Assembly (NCBI GenBank): GCA_026913215.1
Contig: JAPTYK010000001.1
Coordinates: forward strand, 4,960,001-5,024,000
Length of the DNA: 64,000 nt
Direction: 5' to 3'
DNA from: Streptomyces diastatochromogenes
GTDB taxonomy: Bacteria > Actinomycetota > Actinomycetes > Streptomycetales > Streptomycetaceae
Notes under the pieces: model-generated
Database searches by the model: none
The model's input: the letters and a program-made list of their open reading frames with translations, nothing else
Told to the model about the DNA's origin: nothing
Position numbers and translations under genes: made by a program
Part shown: one piece after another, positions 20,282 through 28,870 of the stretch
How positions within the stretch are numbered: the first letter of the stretch is position 1
How the letters are laid out: each line of letters starts with the position of its first letter

Positions 20282-20397
20282 CCCGCGACCGGACCCGAGC
20301 CGCCCGGAACCACCCCCGCCGCCCGATCGTCACTGTCAGTGACCGCCGCTACGGTGGTTCGTGGTTCCAGTGACGCGACGGCTCTTGGGGGGCTCGG

Positions 20398-21417
20398 GTG
20401 GACGGACGGCTGAGGCGCGTGGAGGCGGGGCGCTGGTGGGTCCTCGGCCTCGTCCTGCTGCTCGTGGTGCCCCGCTCTTCGGCGCCCTGGCCCTGTGGGT
20501 CAGCTTCACGGGCGACCTCAGGGACGACGCGAGGACCCGCGGCAAGGACGCCTTCTGGATCGGGCACGCCTGGGTCGACGGCCGGAAGGAGGACGCCGAC
20601 CTCGCGGCCCTCGCCGCGCGCCTCAAGGGCAGCGGGATACGCGATCTGTACGTGCACGCCGGACCCCTGGAGCACGACGGCACCCTGTCCGCCGCGAAGT
20701 ACCCCCGGGCCCGGTGGCTCATCGACGGGGTGCACCGGACGATGCCCGGGATACGGGTCCAGGCCTGGCTGGGCGACGTCCTGGCCATGGAGGGGCCCGT
20801 GGGGCTGCGCCTGGAGGACGCCGGATCGCGCCGGGCCGTCGTGGGCTCGGCCCGCCGCGTCCTCGACGCCGGCTTCGACGGCGTCCACTTCGACCTGGAG
20901 CCGCTGCACTCCGACGACCGCGACTACCTCTCCTCCTCGACGAGCTCGGGAAGCTGACCCGGCCCCGGAAGGCCCGCCTCTCCGTCGCCGCCCACCAGAT
21001 CGACCCGCTCCCGGGCGCCCACACCGTGCTGGGCGCGCTCAGCGCCAACGGCAGCGAGAAGTGGTGGTCCCAGGAGTTCTTCGGCGAGGTCGCCCGGCGC
21101 GTCGACCAGATCGCCGTCATGTCGTACGACACCTGGATGCCGCTGGAGAGCCTCTACGGCGGATACGTCGCCCAGCAGACGTCCCTCGCCCTCGAAGCGA
21201 CCCCCGACACCACCGACCTCCTCATCGGCCTCCCCTTCTTCCACGAGGACGACCTCGGCCACCACGAGAACGCGGAGACCGTCGCCGCCGCCATCGAGGG
21301 CGCGAGACTCGGCCTGGGCCGCACGGACCCCGGCCGCGGGAGGTTCGGCCTCGCGCTCTACGTCGACTTCGCCGCGGAGGAGGGGACTGGGCGGCCTACC
21401 GGGAGGGCTGGCTCTGA
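20398..21417 (+). CDS. Membrane-anchored glycoside-hydrolase-like (GH18-like) protein
   Basis: A short basic N-terminus precedes one membrane helix (WWVLGLVLLLVVP...LFGALALWVSF). A TIM-barrel-like domain follows. The strand FDGVHFDLEPLHSDD (about residue 165) resembles the DGxxxDxE catalytic strand of GH18-type hydrolases, with His in place of one Asp. Further family-like strands are ARLSVAAHQIDP, DQIAVMSYDTWMP and LLIGLPFFHED. The substrate is unknown; action outside the membrane is inferred. GTG 20398 has a G-rich ribosome site. Shifts fall at about 20470, 20935 and 21390. Confidence 0.6.
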   Translation: MDGRLRRVEAGRWWVLGLVLLLVVPRSSAPWPCGSASRATSGTTRGPAARTPSGSGTPGSTAGRRTPTSRPSPRASRAAGYAICTCTPDPWSTTAPCPPRSTPGPGGSSTGCTGRCPGYGSRPGWATSWPWRGPWGCAWRTPDRAGPSWARPAASSTPASTASTSTWSRCTPTTATTSPPRRAREADPAPEGPPLRRRPPDRPAPGRPHRAGRAQRQRQREVVVPGVLRRGRPARRPDRRHVVRHLDAAGEPLRRIRRPADVPRPRSDPRHHRPPHRPPLLPRGRPRPPRERGDRRRRHRGRETRPGPHGPRPREVRPRALRRLRRGGGDWAAYREGWL

Positions 21418-21499
21418 GCGGCCCCGCGCGCCGGGGCCGGAACGGGCGGAGGAGGATGGTGCCGGGCGGCCCGGACGGACCGCCCGTGAGGGGAACGAC

Positions 21500-22255
21500 A
21501 TGACCAGCCGTCTGCTGATGCCCGTCCGCGCGCGTGACCTCACGGCGCCCGCGCGGGAGGTCCCCGGGTCCACCCGGCCCACCCCGGTCCTGGACCTGGA
21601 ACACCCGCTCGTGACGGAGCTCGTGGCCCGGGTGCGGCGGGTCTCCGAGGAGCGGGGAGCGGTCACGGACCGCGCCCGGCTCCAGGTGGCCCACGGCATC
21701 CTCGTCACCGCCGTGCGGCCGGTGTACTCGGTCGAGGACCGCCACCGGGTGTCGCGCACGCTGCGGCTGGGCCGCGGCTCGTGCAGCCAGCGGATGGCGG
21801 CCCTGGAAGCCGTGGCCCGGTCCCTGGGCGTGGCGACCCGGGTGCGCGGCCTGCTCGTCGACGGCACCTTCTGGTACCCGAGGTTCCCGAAGCTGCGCCC
21901 CTTCGTGCCCGAGGAGGTCCTCCTCGCCTGGCCGGAGTTCCTCCTCGACGACACCTGGGTCCCCCTCGCCGAGCTGTTCACCGGCCTCGGCCCCTCCGCG
22001 CACGGCGGCGGGTTCAGCAACTCCGGTGCCGAGACGCTCTTCGAGGCCGTCGCCCGCACCACCGTCGACTGGGACGCCCCGGCCGCCTGCGCCGGCTCCG
22101 CCTCCTGCGACCTGTCCGCCCACCTCCGGACGGACCTCGGCCGCTTCTCCTCGCGCGACGAGCTGTTCGACCTCCACGGACAGACCCTGTGCCGCCCCGC
22201 CCGCACCCTCGCCGAACCGTTCCTCGGCCGCTGGAGCGCGGGCGCGGCGGCCTGA
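21500..22255 (+). CDS. Transglutaminase-like family protein
   Basis: About 251 residues. The segment LRLGRGSCSQRMAALEAVAR (about residues 90-109) has the Cys-containing helix of transglutaminase-like cysteine proteases. HPLVTELVARV before it and PEFLLDDTWVPLAEL after it fit the fold. A clear catalytic His is not obvious, so activity is uncertain. ATG 21500 has AGGGGAACG just upstream. The frame is intact. Its stop is separated by only two bases from the stop of sdhB on the other strand. Confidence 0.65.
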   Translation: MTSRLLMPVRARDLTAPAREVPGSTRPTPVLDLEHPLVTELVARVRRVSEERGAVTDRARLQVAHGILVTAVRPVYSVEDRHRVSRTLRLGRGSCSQRMAALEAVARSLGVATRVRGLLVDGTFWYPRFPKLRPFVPEEVLLAWPEFLLDDTWVPLAELFTGLGPSAHGGGFSNSGAETLFEAVARTTVDWDAPAACAGSASCDLSAHLRTDLGRFSSRDELFDLHGQTLCRPARTLAEPFLGRWSAGAAA

Positions 22256-22257
22256 CC

Positions 22258-23028
22258 TCAGTCCTTCCGCCGCCGGATCGTCTTCCCCAGCCAGACCAGC
22301 GGGTCGTACTTCCGGTCCACGACCCGCTCCTTCAGCGGGATCAGGGCGTTGTCGGTGATCCGGATGGACTCCGGGCACACCTCGGTGCAGCACTTGGTGA
22401 TGTTGCAGTAGCCGAGGCCGTGCTCCTCCTGCGCGGTCCTCCGCCGGTCGAGGCCGACCTCCTCCGCGGCGTCCAGGGGGTGCATGTCGAGCTCCGCGAC
22501 CCGCATGAGGAAGCGGGGCCCGGCGAAGGCGGGCTTGTTCTCCTCGTGGTCGCGCACCACGTGGCAGGTGTCCTGGCAGAGGAAGCACTCGATGCACTTC
22601 CTGAACTCCTGCGAGCGGTCCACGTCCTCCTGCCTCATCCGGTACTCGCCGGGGCCGAGCCCGGCGGGCGGGACGAACGCGGGGATCTCCCGGGCCTTCG
22701 CGTAGTTGAAGGAGACGTCCGTGACGAGGTCGCGGACGACGGGGAAGGCCCGCATCGGGGTGAGGGTGACGACCTCGTCGCGCGCGAAGACCGACATCCG
22801 GGTCATGCACATCAGCCGGGGCCGGCCGTTGACCTCGGCCGAGCACGACCCGCACTTGCCCGCCTTGCAGTTCCAGCGGACGGCCAGGTCGGGGGCCTGG
22901 GTGGCCTGGAGCCGGTGCACGATGTCGAGGACCACCTCGCCGTCGTGGACCTCCACGGTGTAGTCGGTCAGCTCCCCGCCCCCGGGGTCGCCGCGCCAGA
23001 TCCGGAAGCGGGCCCGATACGTGCTCAT
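22258..23028 (-). CDS. sdhB: Succinate dehydrogenase / fumarate reductase iron-sulfur subunit
   Basis: A 256-residue electron-transfer subunit. Residues about 50-75 hold the plant-type [2Fe-2S] ligands (WNCKAGKCGSCSAEVNG and a later LMC). CIECFLCQDTC and CNITKCCTEVCPE supply the Cys for the [4Fe-4S] and [3Fe-4S] clusters. It passes electrons from the flavoprotein to the membrane subunit. The frame is intact. The start overlaps the sdhA stop by 4 bases (ATGA), so the two are translationally coupled. Order in the operon is membrane subunit, flavoprotein, iron-sulfur subunit. Confidence 0.93.
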   Translation of the reverse strand: MSTYRARFRIWRGDPGGGELTDYTVEVHDGEVVLDIVHRLQATQAPDLAVRWNCKAGKCGSCSAEVNGRPRLMCMTRMSVFARDEVVTLTPMRAFPVVRDLVTDVSFNYAKAREIPAFVPPAGLGPGEYRMRQEDVDRSQEFRKCIECFLCQDTCHVVRDHEENKPAFAGPRFLMRVAELDMHPLDAAEEVGLDRRRTAQEEHGLGYCNITKCCTEVCPESIRITDNALIPLKERVVDRKYDPLVWLGKTIRRRKD

Positions 23029-24911
23029 GCGTCCAGCTCCTCCTCCGCCAGGTACTTCGCCAGCTCCTCCTTCTCGAAGAGCGCGAGCAGATCGGCCCTG
23101 ATGGGCTCGGTCCGCACCCGTTCCAGGGCGATCCCGCCGTCCCCGGCCCGGCACAGCAGGTTCACCGGCCGCCAGGACCGCTCCATCGCCGGCCGGTCCT
23201 CGCGGGTGTGCCCGCCCCGGGACTCGGTGCGCTCCAGGGCGGCCCTGGCCACGCACTCGCTCACCAGGAGCATGTTCCGCAGGTCGAGGGCGAGGTGCCA
23301 GCCGGGGTTGAACTGCCGGTGCCCCTCGACCACGATCCGCCCGGCCCGCTCCCGCAGGGCGGCGATCCGCTCCAGGGCCTCGGTCATCTCGCCCTCCCGC
23401 CGGATGATCCCGACGAGGTCGTTCATCGTCTGCTGGAGCTCCTGGTGGAGCGCGTACGGGTTCTCCGAGGCCCGTCGTCCTCCGGGGAACCGGCGAACGG
23501 GGCCAGCGCCTCCGCCCGCGCGGCGGCCACGTCCTCCTCGGCGACCCCGCCGCCCGCCTCCGAGCCCGCGTACTCCGCGGCGTGCAGACCGGCCCGCCGC
23601 CCGAAGACGAGCAGGTCGGACAGCGAGTTCCCGCCGAGCCGGTTGGAGCCGTGCATGCCGCCCGCGACCTCACCGGCCGCGAAGAGTCCGGGCACCCGGC
23701 CGTGGCCGCCGTCTCCGAGTCGACGGCGACACCGCCCATCACGTAGTGGCAGGTCGGCCCGACCTCCATCGCCTCGGCCGTGATGTCCACGTCCGCCAGC
23801 TCCTTGAACTGGTGGTACATCGAGGGCAGCCGCCGCCGGATCGTCTCCGCCGGCATCCGGGTCGACACGTCCAGGAACACCCCGCCGTGCGGGGAGCCGC
23901 GCCCCGCCTTCACCTCGGAGTTGATGGCCCGCGCCACCTCGTCGCGCGGCAGCAGCTCGGGCGGGCGCCGGTTGTGCTCCGGGTCCTCGTACCAGCGGTC
24001 GCCCTCCTCCTCCGACTCCGCGTACTTCTCCTTGAAGACCTCGGGGACGTAGTCGAACATGAAGCGCCGGCCCTCGGAGTTCCGCAGGACCCCGCCGTCG
24101 CCGCGGACGGACTCGGTGACCAGGATCCCCTTCACCGACGGCGGCCAGACCATGCCGGTGGGGTGGAACTGCACGAACTCCATGTTCACCAGGGGCGCCC
24201 CGGCGAGCAGGGCCAGCGCGTGGCCGTCGCCCGTGTACTCCCAGGAGTTCGAGGTCACCTTGAAGGACTTGCCGATGCCGCCGGTCGCGAGGACCACCGC
24301 GGGCGCCTCCAGGACGAGGAAGCGCCCGCTCTCCCGCTCGTAGCAGAAGACCCCCGCGACCCTCCCGTCACCGCCCTTGAGGATGCGGGTGACGGTGAAC
24401 TCCTGGAAGACCTTCAGGCGCGCCTCGTGGTCGCCGGTCTCGCGGTGGTCCTCCTGCTGGAGGCCGACCACCTTCTGCTGGAGGGTCCGCAGGAGCTCCA
24501 GACCGGTGCGGTCGCCGACGTGCGCGAGCCGCGGGTACTCGTGGCCGCCGAAGTTCCGCTGGGAGATCCGCCCGTCCGGTGTCCGGTCGAAGAGCGCGCC
24601 CCAGGTCTCCAGCTCCCAGACCCGCTCGGGCGCCTCCCGGGCGTGCAGCTCGGCCATCCGCCACTGGTTGAGGAACTTCCCGCCGCGCATGGTGTCCCGG
24701 AAGTGCGTCTGCCAGGTGTCGTGGGCGTTGGCGTTCGCCATGGAGGCGGCGATGCCGCCCTCGGCCATCACCGTGTGCGCCTTGCCGAAGAGGGACTTGC
24801 AGATGACGGCGGTGCGCGCGCCGCCCGGCGCGCCTCGATCGCGGCCCGCAGCCCGGCGCCCCCGGCGCCGACCACGATCACGTCCCACTGCTGCCGTTCC
24901 ACAGGACTCAT
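23025..24911 (-). CDS. sdhA: Succinate dehydrogenase / fumarate reductase flavoprotein subunit
   Basis: The N-terminus (WDVIVVGAGGAGLRAAIEAR) is the FAD-binding Rossmann motif. AHTVMAEGG carries the His that usually binds FAD covalently, and FVQFHPTGM and HYVMGGVAVDSET are active-site and capping-domain motifs. It oxidises succinate (or reduces fumarate) on the cytoplasmic side. Start ATG 24911 is one base after the membrane-subunit stop, and the end overlaps sdhB. Shifts are at about 24825, 23700 and 23470; restoring them joins GARTAVICK, PGLFAAGEVAGGMHGSNRLG and the C-terminal helical domain (MNDLVGIIRREGEM) into about 630 aa. Confidence 0.92.
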
Positions 24912-24912
24912 G

Positions 24913-25736
24913 TCAGAAGAACCTCGGGTCGTCGAAAGCGCCGGTGGCGAGCAGGTACACGTACAGGTCGCAGACGGCGACGCTGATCAGCGACGCCCAG
25001 GCGAGTTGCGTGTGACGCCGGTTCAGGCGCCCCACCCAGGTCCACAGCCGGTAGCGGACGGGGTGCTTCGAGAAGTGCTTCAGCCGGCCGCCGACGATGT
25101 GCCGGCAGGAGTGGCAGGAGAGGGTGTACGACCAGATGAGGACGATGTTGACGAGGAACAGCAGCGTCCCCAGCCCGGCGTGGCCCCAGGCGTAGTGCCC
25201 GTCCCGGAAGGTCAGCGCGGTGTCGTACGTGAGGATGCCGGCGACCGGCACCGCCGCGTAGAAGAAGTACCGGTGGAGGTTCTGCAGGAGCAGCGGGAAG
25301 CGGGTCTCGCCGGTGTACGCGCGATGGGGCTCGGCCACCGCGCAGGCCGGGGAGCCGCCCAGAACCCCCGGTAGTACGCCTTGCGGTAGTAGTAGCAGGT
25401 CAGCCGGAACCCCAGCGGGAAGACCAGGATCAGCAGGGCGGGGGAGAGGCCCCACCAGCTGCCGAAGAGCGCCCAGTTCGGGCCGCCCCGCATGGGGACG
25501 CAGTTGTCCGCGAGGCAGGGCGAGTAGAACGGGGAGACGTAGGGCGCGGCGTAGTAGTGGGCGTTGGCGAAGGCCCGCCACGTCGAGTACGCGACGAAGG
25601 CGAGCAGTCCGGCGGCGGTGGCGGCGGGGGAGAGCCACCAGCGGTCGGTGCGCAGATGGCGGGCGGCGATGGAGGCGCGCCCCGGGGAGCGCACCCCCGT
25701 CGCGGCTTCCCGGGGCGGTTCCGTACCTGTGGCCAA
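24913..25736 (-). CDS. sdhC: Succinate dehydrogenase membrane-anchor subunit
   Basis: About 275 residues with five or so predicted membrane helices (LSPAATAAGLLAFVAYSTWR, FGSWWGLSPALLILVFPLGF, AAVPVAGILTYDT, GLGTLLFLVNIVLIWSYTLS, ISVAVCDLYVYLLATG). This single large anchor is the type found with actinobacterial sdh operons that encode only one membrane protein; His residues such as in LSCHSCRH could ligate haem. The start is TTG 25736, with GAGGAGG upstream. The frame breaks at about 25360. It is the second gene of a four-gene operon that starts with the small coiled-coil protein. Confidence 0.85.
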
Positions 25737-25768
25737 CAGGGCCTCCTCGGCTCCTCGGCGCTACGGCT

Positions 25769-25996
25769 CTACGGTGCGTGGTGGTCGCGGGCTCCCAGGC
25801 CCTCGTCGTCGACGTCGGTCCACATCCCGGCGTCGTACGGGGCGTCGGGGATGGTCACCATGCTCTCCGCACGGCCGGCGGCCGGCGCGGGAGACGCGGC
25901 GCGCTCCGTGCCGACGCGGCGTTCCAGCTCTTCGACCGTGTGCTCCAGGTCCTGCAAGCGGCGCTTGACGGCCGCCAGATCGTCCTGAACGGACAT
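25769..25996 (-). CDS. Small coiled-coil protein at the head of the sdh operon
   Basis: A 75-residue protein. MSVQDDLAAVKRRLQDLEHT and VEELERRVG form a heptad-like coiled coil at residues 1-30, followed by an acidic tail (DAPYDAGMWTDVDDEG). I do not recognise a function. It sits 32 bases upstream of the membrane-anchor gene on the same strand and is likely co-transcribed, so an assembly or accessory role is possible. The frame is intact and starts at ATG 25996. Confidence 0.6.
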   Translation of the reverse strand: MSVQDDLAAVKRRLQDLEHTVEELERRVGTERAASPAPAAGRAESMVTIPDAPYDAGMWTDVDDEGLGARDHHAP

Positions 25997-26196
25997 GGTT
26001 GCCCTCACCTTCGTGAGTGTCGCGCGTCACATCCCGCTTGGGAAGCCGTGTGCACGAGCGGTTGGGCCGCACGAGTGGGGTTTGCCGGTCGCGCCGCCGT
26101 GTCGTCGTGGCCGCATCCGGTCCGTGCTTTTCAGTGTATGAGCAATAGGTCTGATCATCTCCAAATGGAATAAATCTGGACGAAGGGGTACAAGTC
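25997..26196. promoter_or_regulatory. Divergent promoter region, sdh operon / binding-protein gene
   Basis: 200 bases separate the two divergent starts. The right half (about 26130-26180) is clearly AT-rich for this genome (GTATGAGCAATAGGTC, then AAATGGAATAAATCTGG) and probably holds the promoter of the plus-strand lipoprotein gene. AAGGGG at 26184-26189 is its ribosome binding site. No clean -35/-10 pair stands out. Confidence 0.35.
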
Positions 26197-28607
26197 ATGT
26201 CCCAGATCGGCGCCCCTCGCGGGAGGACATGCTCCAGGAGCCCCCGCTCCCGCACGCTCCGCTCCGTCGCCGCCCTGACCAGCGCGGTCCTCGCCGTCAC
26301 CGTCCTCGCCGGCTGCAGCTCCGGCGACGAGGCCGACGAGACCCCGGCCGCGGCCCAGGACAACGCGCCCGCGGCACGGGACAAGGTCGCCGACGGGGCA
26401 CCCTGCGCTGGGCCGTCGACGCGCTGCCCACCACGCTCAACACCTTCCAGGCCGACGCCGACGGCACCACCGCGCGCATCGCCGGAGCCGTGCTCCCGCC
26501 CTCTACACGATGGACGAGCGCGGCCGGCCCAGGCTGAACCCCGACTACCTGGAGTCCGCCCAGGTCGTCGAGACCGAACCCCGGCAGGTCGTCCTCTACA
26601 AGCTCAACCAGCAGGCGGTGTGGAGCGACGGACGCGAGATCGGGGCCGCCGACTTCGTCGCCCAGTGGCGCGCGCTGAGCGGCCGCGACACCGCGTACTG
26701 GACCGCCCGCAACTCCGGCTACGAGCGGATCGAGAAGATCGAGCGGGGCAAGGACGACCTGGAGGTCCGGGTCACCTTCGCCAAGCCGTACGCCGACTGG
26801 CAGTCCCTCTTCACCCCCCTCTACCCCAAGCAGGTGATGGGCTCCCCGAACACCTTCAACGACGGGGCGCGCACCACCCTCAAGGCCACCGCAGGACCGT
26901 TCCTGCTGAAGGAGGTCGACCGTAAGGGCGGCGACGTCACCCTCGTCCGCAACCCCCACTGGTGGGGACAGCAGCCCAAGCTCGACAGCCTCGTCCTCAA
27001 GGCCGTCCCCGGGCCGACCGGGCCGCCGCCCTCGCCGCCGGCGACCTCGACCTCGCCGAGATCGACCGGCCCGCCGCCGAGCGGATCGCCCTCGCCCTCC
27101 GCGACGCACGGGCCGGACGCAGCGGCGCGCAGGCCGCCCTCGCGCACGGCCCCGGCTCCGCGATCACCCCTCCAAGGCCCTGAAGTCCTGGGCCCTCGCC
27201 CACGGCTCCGACGACGAGAAGGCGGCCGAGGTCACCGCCGCCCGCAAGAAGAACCAGGAGGCCGTCGCCGCCTACGCGAGCGCCCAGGAGGCCCTGGCGA
27301 AGTACGTGGTCCGCAAGTCCCTGGAGCCCGCCTACACCCAGCTCTCGCTGAACGGCGAGTCCGGCCCGCTGGCCGACGAGCGGGTGCGGCGCGCGGTGGC
27401 CCGCGCCATCAACCGCCAGGAGCTGGCCGAGTCCGTGCTCAAGCCCCTCGGCCTCCCCGCCGCTCCCCCGGCAGCCACCTCGCCCTCGCGGGCCAGGCCG
27501 CCTACGCGGACAGCAGCGACGCGCTCGGCGGCCAGGACACCAAGGAGGCGCGGGCGCTCCTCGCCGACGCGGGCTGGGTCCCCGGCGGCGCGCTGCGGAA
27601 GCCCGCCGGCACGAAGGCGGGCAGCGAGGCGGAGAAGAAGGCGCGGAAGGAGGCCGCGGAGAAGGCCGGGAAGACCGGCGACTCCAGCGACGCCAAGAAG
27701 AAGAGCGACACCGCCTCCGACGAGGGCCTCTACATCGTCGGCGACGACAAGCCCGGCGACCGCCCCGCCACCGTCGGCGCGAACGGCCCCGACCACGGCG
27801 GCGACGACAAGCCCGGCGACCGCCCGCCACCGTCGGCGCGAACGGCCCCGACCACGGCGGCGACGCCCTCACCCCCGCCGCCGTCCGCCAGAGCGCCGCC
27901 CTCCTCGCCCGCGCCGAGGCGCTCGACACCGGCGCCCACGCCGCCCAGCAGGCCGCCAAGCCCGACCGGGGCGTGGCCGGGGCCTACGCCCCGCGCGGCA
28001 CCGCCGCCCCGTGACGGCCCCCGACGCCGCCCGCGCCCAGGCCCTCGGCAAGGACGGCAAGGCGCTCAGCCTCCGCTTCGTCCTGCCGTCCGGACCGGGC
28101 TCGGAGTCGCTGCGGTCGGTCGGGGACCGGATCGTCCGGATGCTCGACGCCGTGGGCATCCGCACCGAGGTCACCAAGGTCTCCGACGACAGCTTCTTCA
28201 AGGACCACATCGCCTCGGGCGACTACGACCTGGCCCTCTACTCCTGGCCCGCCTCCGCCTTCCCGGCGACCGACGCCCGGCCGATCTTCGCCAAGCCCGA
28301 GCCGGCCTCGGACGGCTCGCTCCTGGTCGAGCAGAACTACTCCCGGGTCGGCACCGACCGCATCGACCAGCTCTTCGACCAGGCGGCGGGGACGCTCGAC
28401 GAGGAGGAGGCCCGTGATCTCGTGCGCCAGGCCGACGCCCGGATCTGGGCCGCGGCCGGCTCCATCCCCCTCTACCAGCGCCCGCAGCTCGTCGCCGCCA
28501 GGGCCGACCTGGTGAACGCCGGCGCCTGGGGCCTCGCGGCGCCCCGCTACCAGGACATCGGGTTCAAGAAGCCCGAAACGACCCATGGTACCGAGCGCAA
28601 CCACTGA
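26197..28607 (+). CDS. ABC transporter family 5 substrate-binding lipoprotein with charged insert
   Basis: The signal peptide ends in a lipobox (AVTVLAGCSSGDE). Family 5 features are present: GTLRWAVDALPTTLN, an NPDYLESAQ strand, LYKLNQQAVWSDGREIGAAD (typical peptide-binding-protein strand), GPFLLKEVD and the C-terminal TDRIDQLFDQAAGTLDEEEA. Unusually, an Ala/Lys/Glu-rich insert (about 27600-27860) interrupts the domain and holds a 20-residue tandem duplication. At least six shifts are needed (about 26395, 26500, 27018, 27170, 27465, 27828). No permease or ATPase is adjacent, so it is an orphan binding protein or serves the dpp operons downstream. Binding specificity is unknown. Confidence 0.7.
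27740..27858 (+). repeat. 60-bp tandem duplication inside the binding-protein gene
   Basis: Copy 1 is 27740-27799 (60 bases) and copy 2 is 27800-27858 (59 bases). They are otherwise identical; copy 2 has CCGCCCGCC where copy 1 has CCGCCCCGCC. The unit encodes GDDKPGDRPATVGANGPDHG. The missing C breaks the reading frame in copy 2. Confidence 0.9.
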
Positions 28608-28870
28608 AAGTGCAGGTCACAACCTCAGAAGCAGCTCAATTTCCTTGCCCGCCGGAGACCCCGGCGGGCAGGATCGCGTCGGCCCCTTGACCCGGTCCGC
28701 ATGACTTTCCCCACACCCTGAAACCCCCCAGTAGACCCTCTCGGATCCAGCCGGGGAAGCCCCTTGCGCGGTAGCCCCGTACCATAGGACATAGCCGTGG
28801 CGCGTCCGCCCGGCGGGCGTAAGAGGAACTGACGCCGCATCCCACGATCCGAGAGAAGCGCAAGCCACCC
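28608..28870. promoter_or_regulatory. Intergenic region upstream of typA with a 10-bp hairpin
   Basis: Contains TGCCCGCCGG - 5 bases - CCGGCGGGCA (28646-28670), a hairpin that could end transcription of the binding-protein gene, although no T-run follows. Near 28766-28787, TTGCGC and TAGGAC with a 15-base spacer could be the typA promoter; this is a weak call. Nothing else is evident. Confidence 0.3.

Noticed and set aside
20361..20400. ATG at 20361 as start of the GH18-like gene
   Set aside because: Its frame does not reach the membrane-helix start; GTG 20398 gives a basic N-terminus followed by the helix and has a better ribosome site.
21781..25374. Open frame of about 1200 codons on the plus strand across the sdh operon
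   Set aside because: It is antisense to SdhA and SdhB, whose iron-sulfur and FAD motifs are clear; its translation shows no domain.
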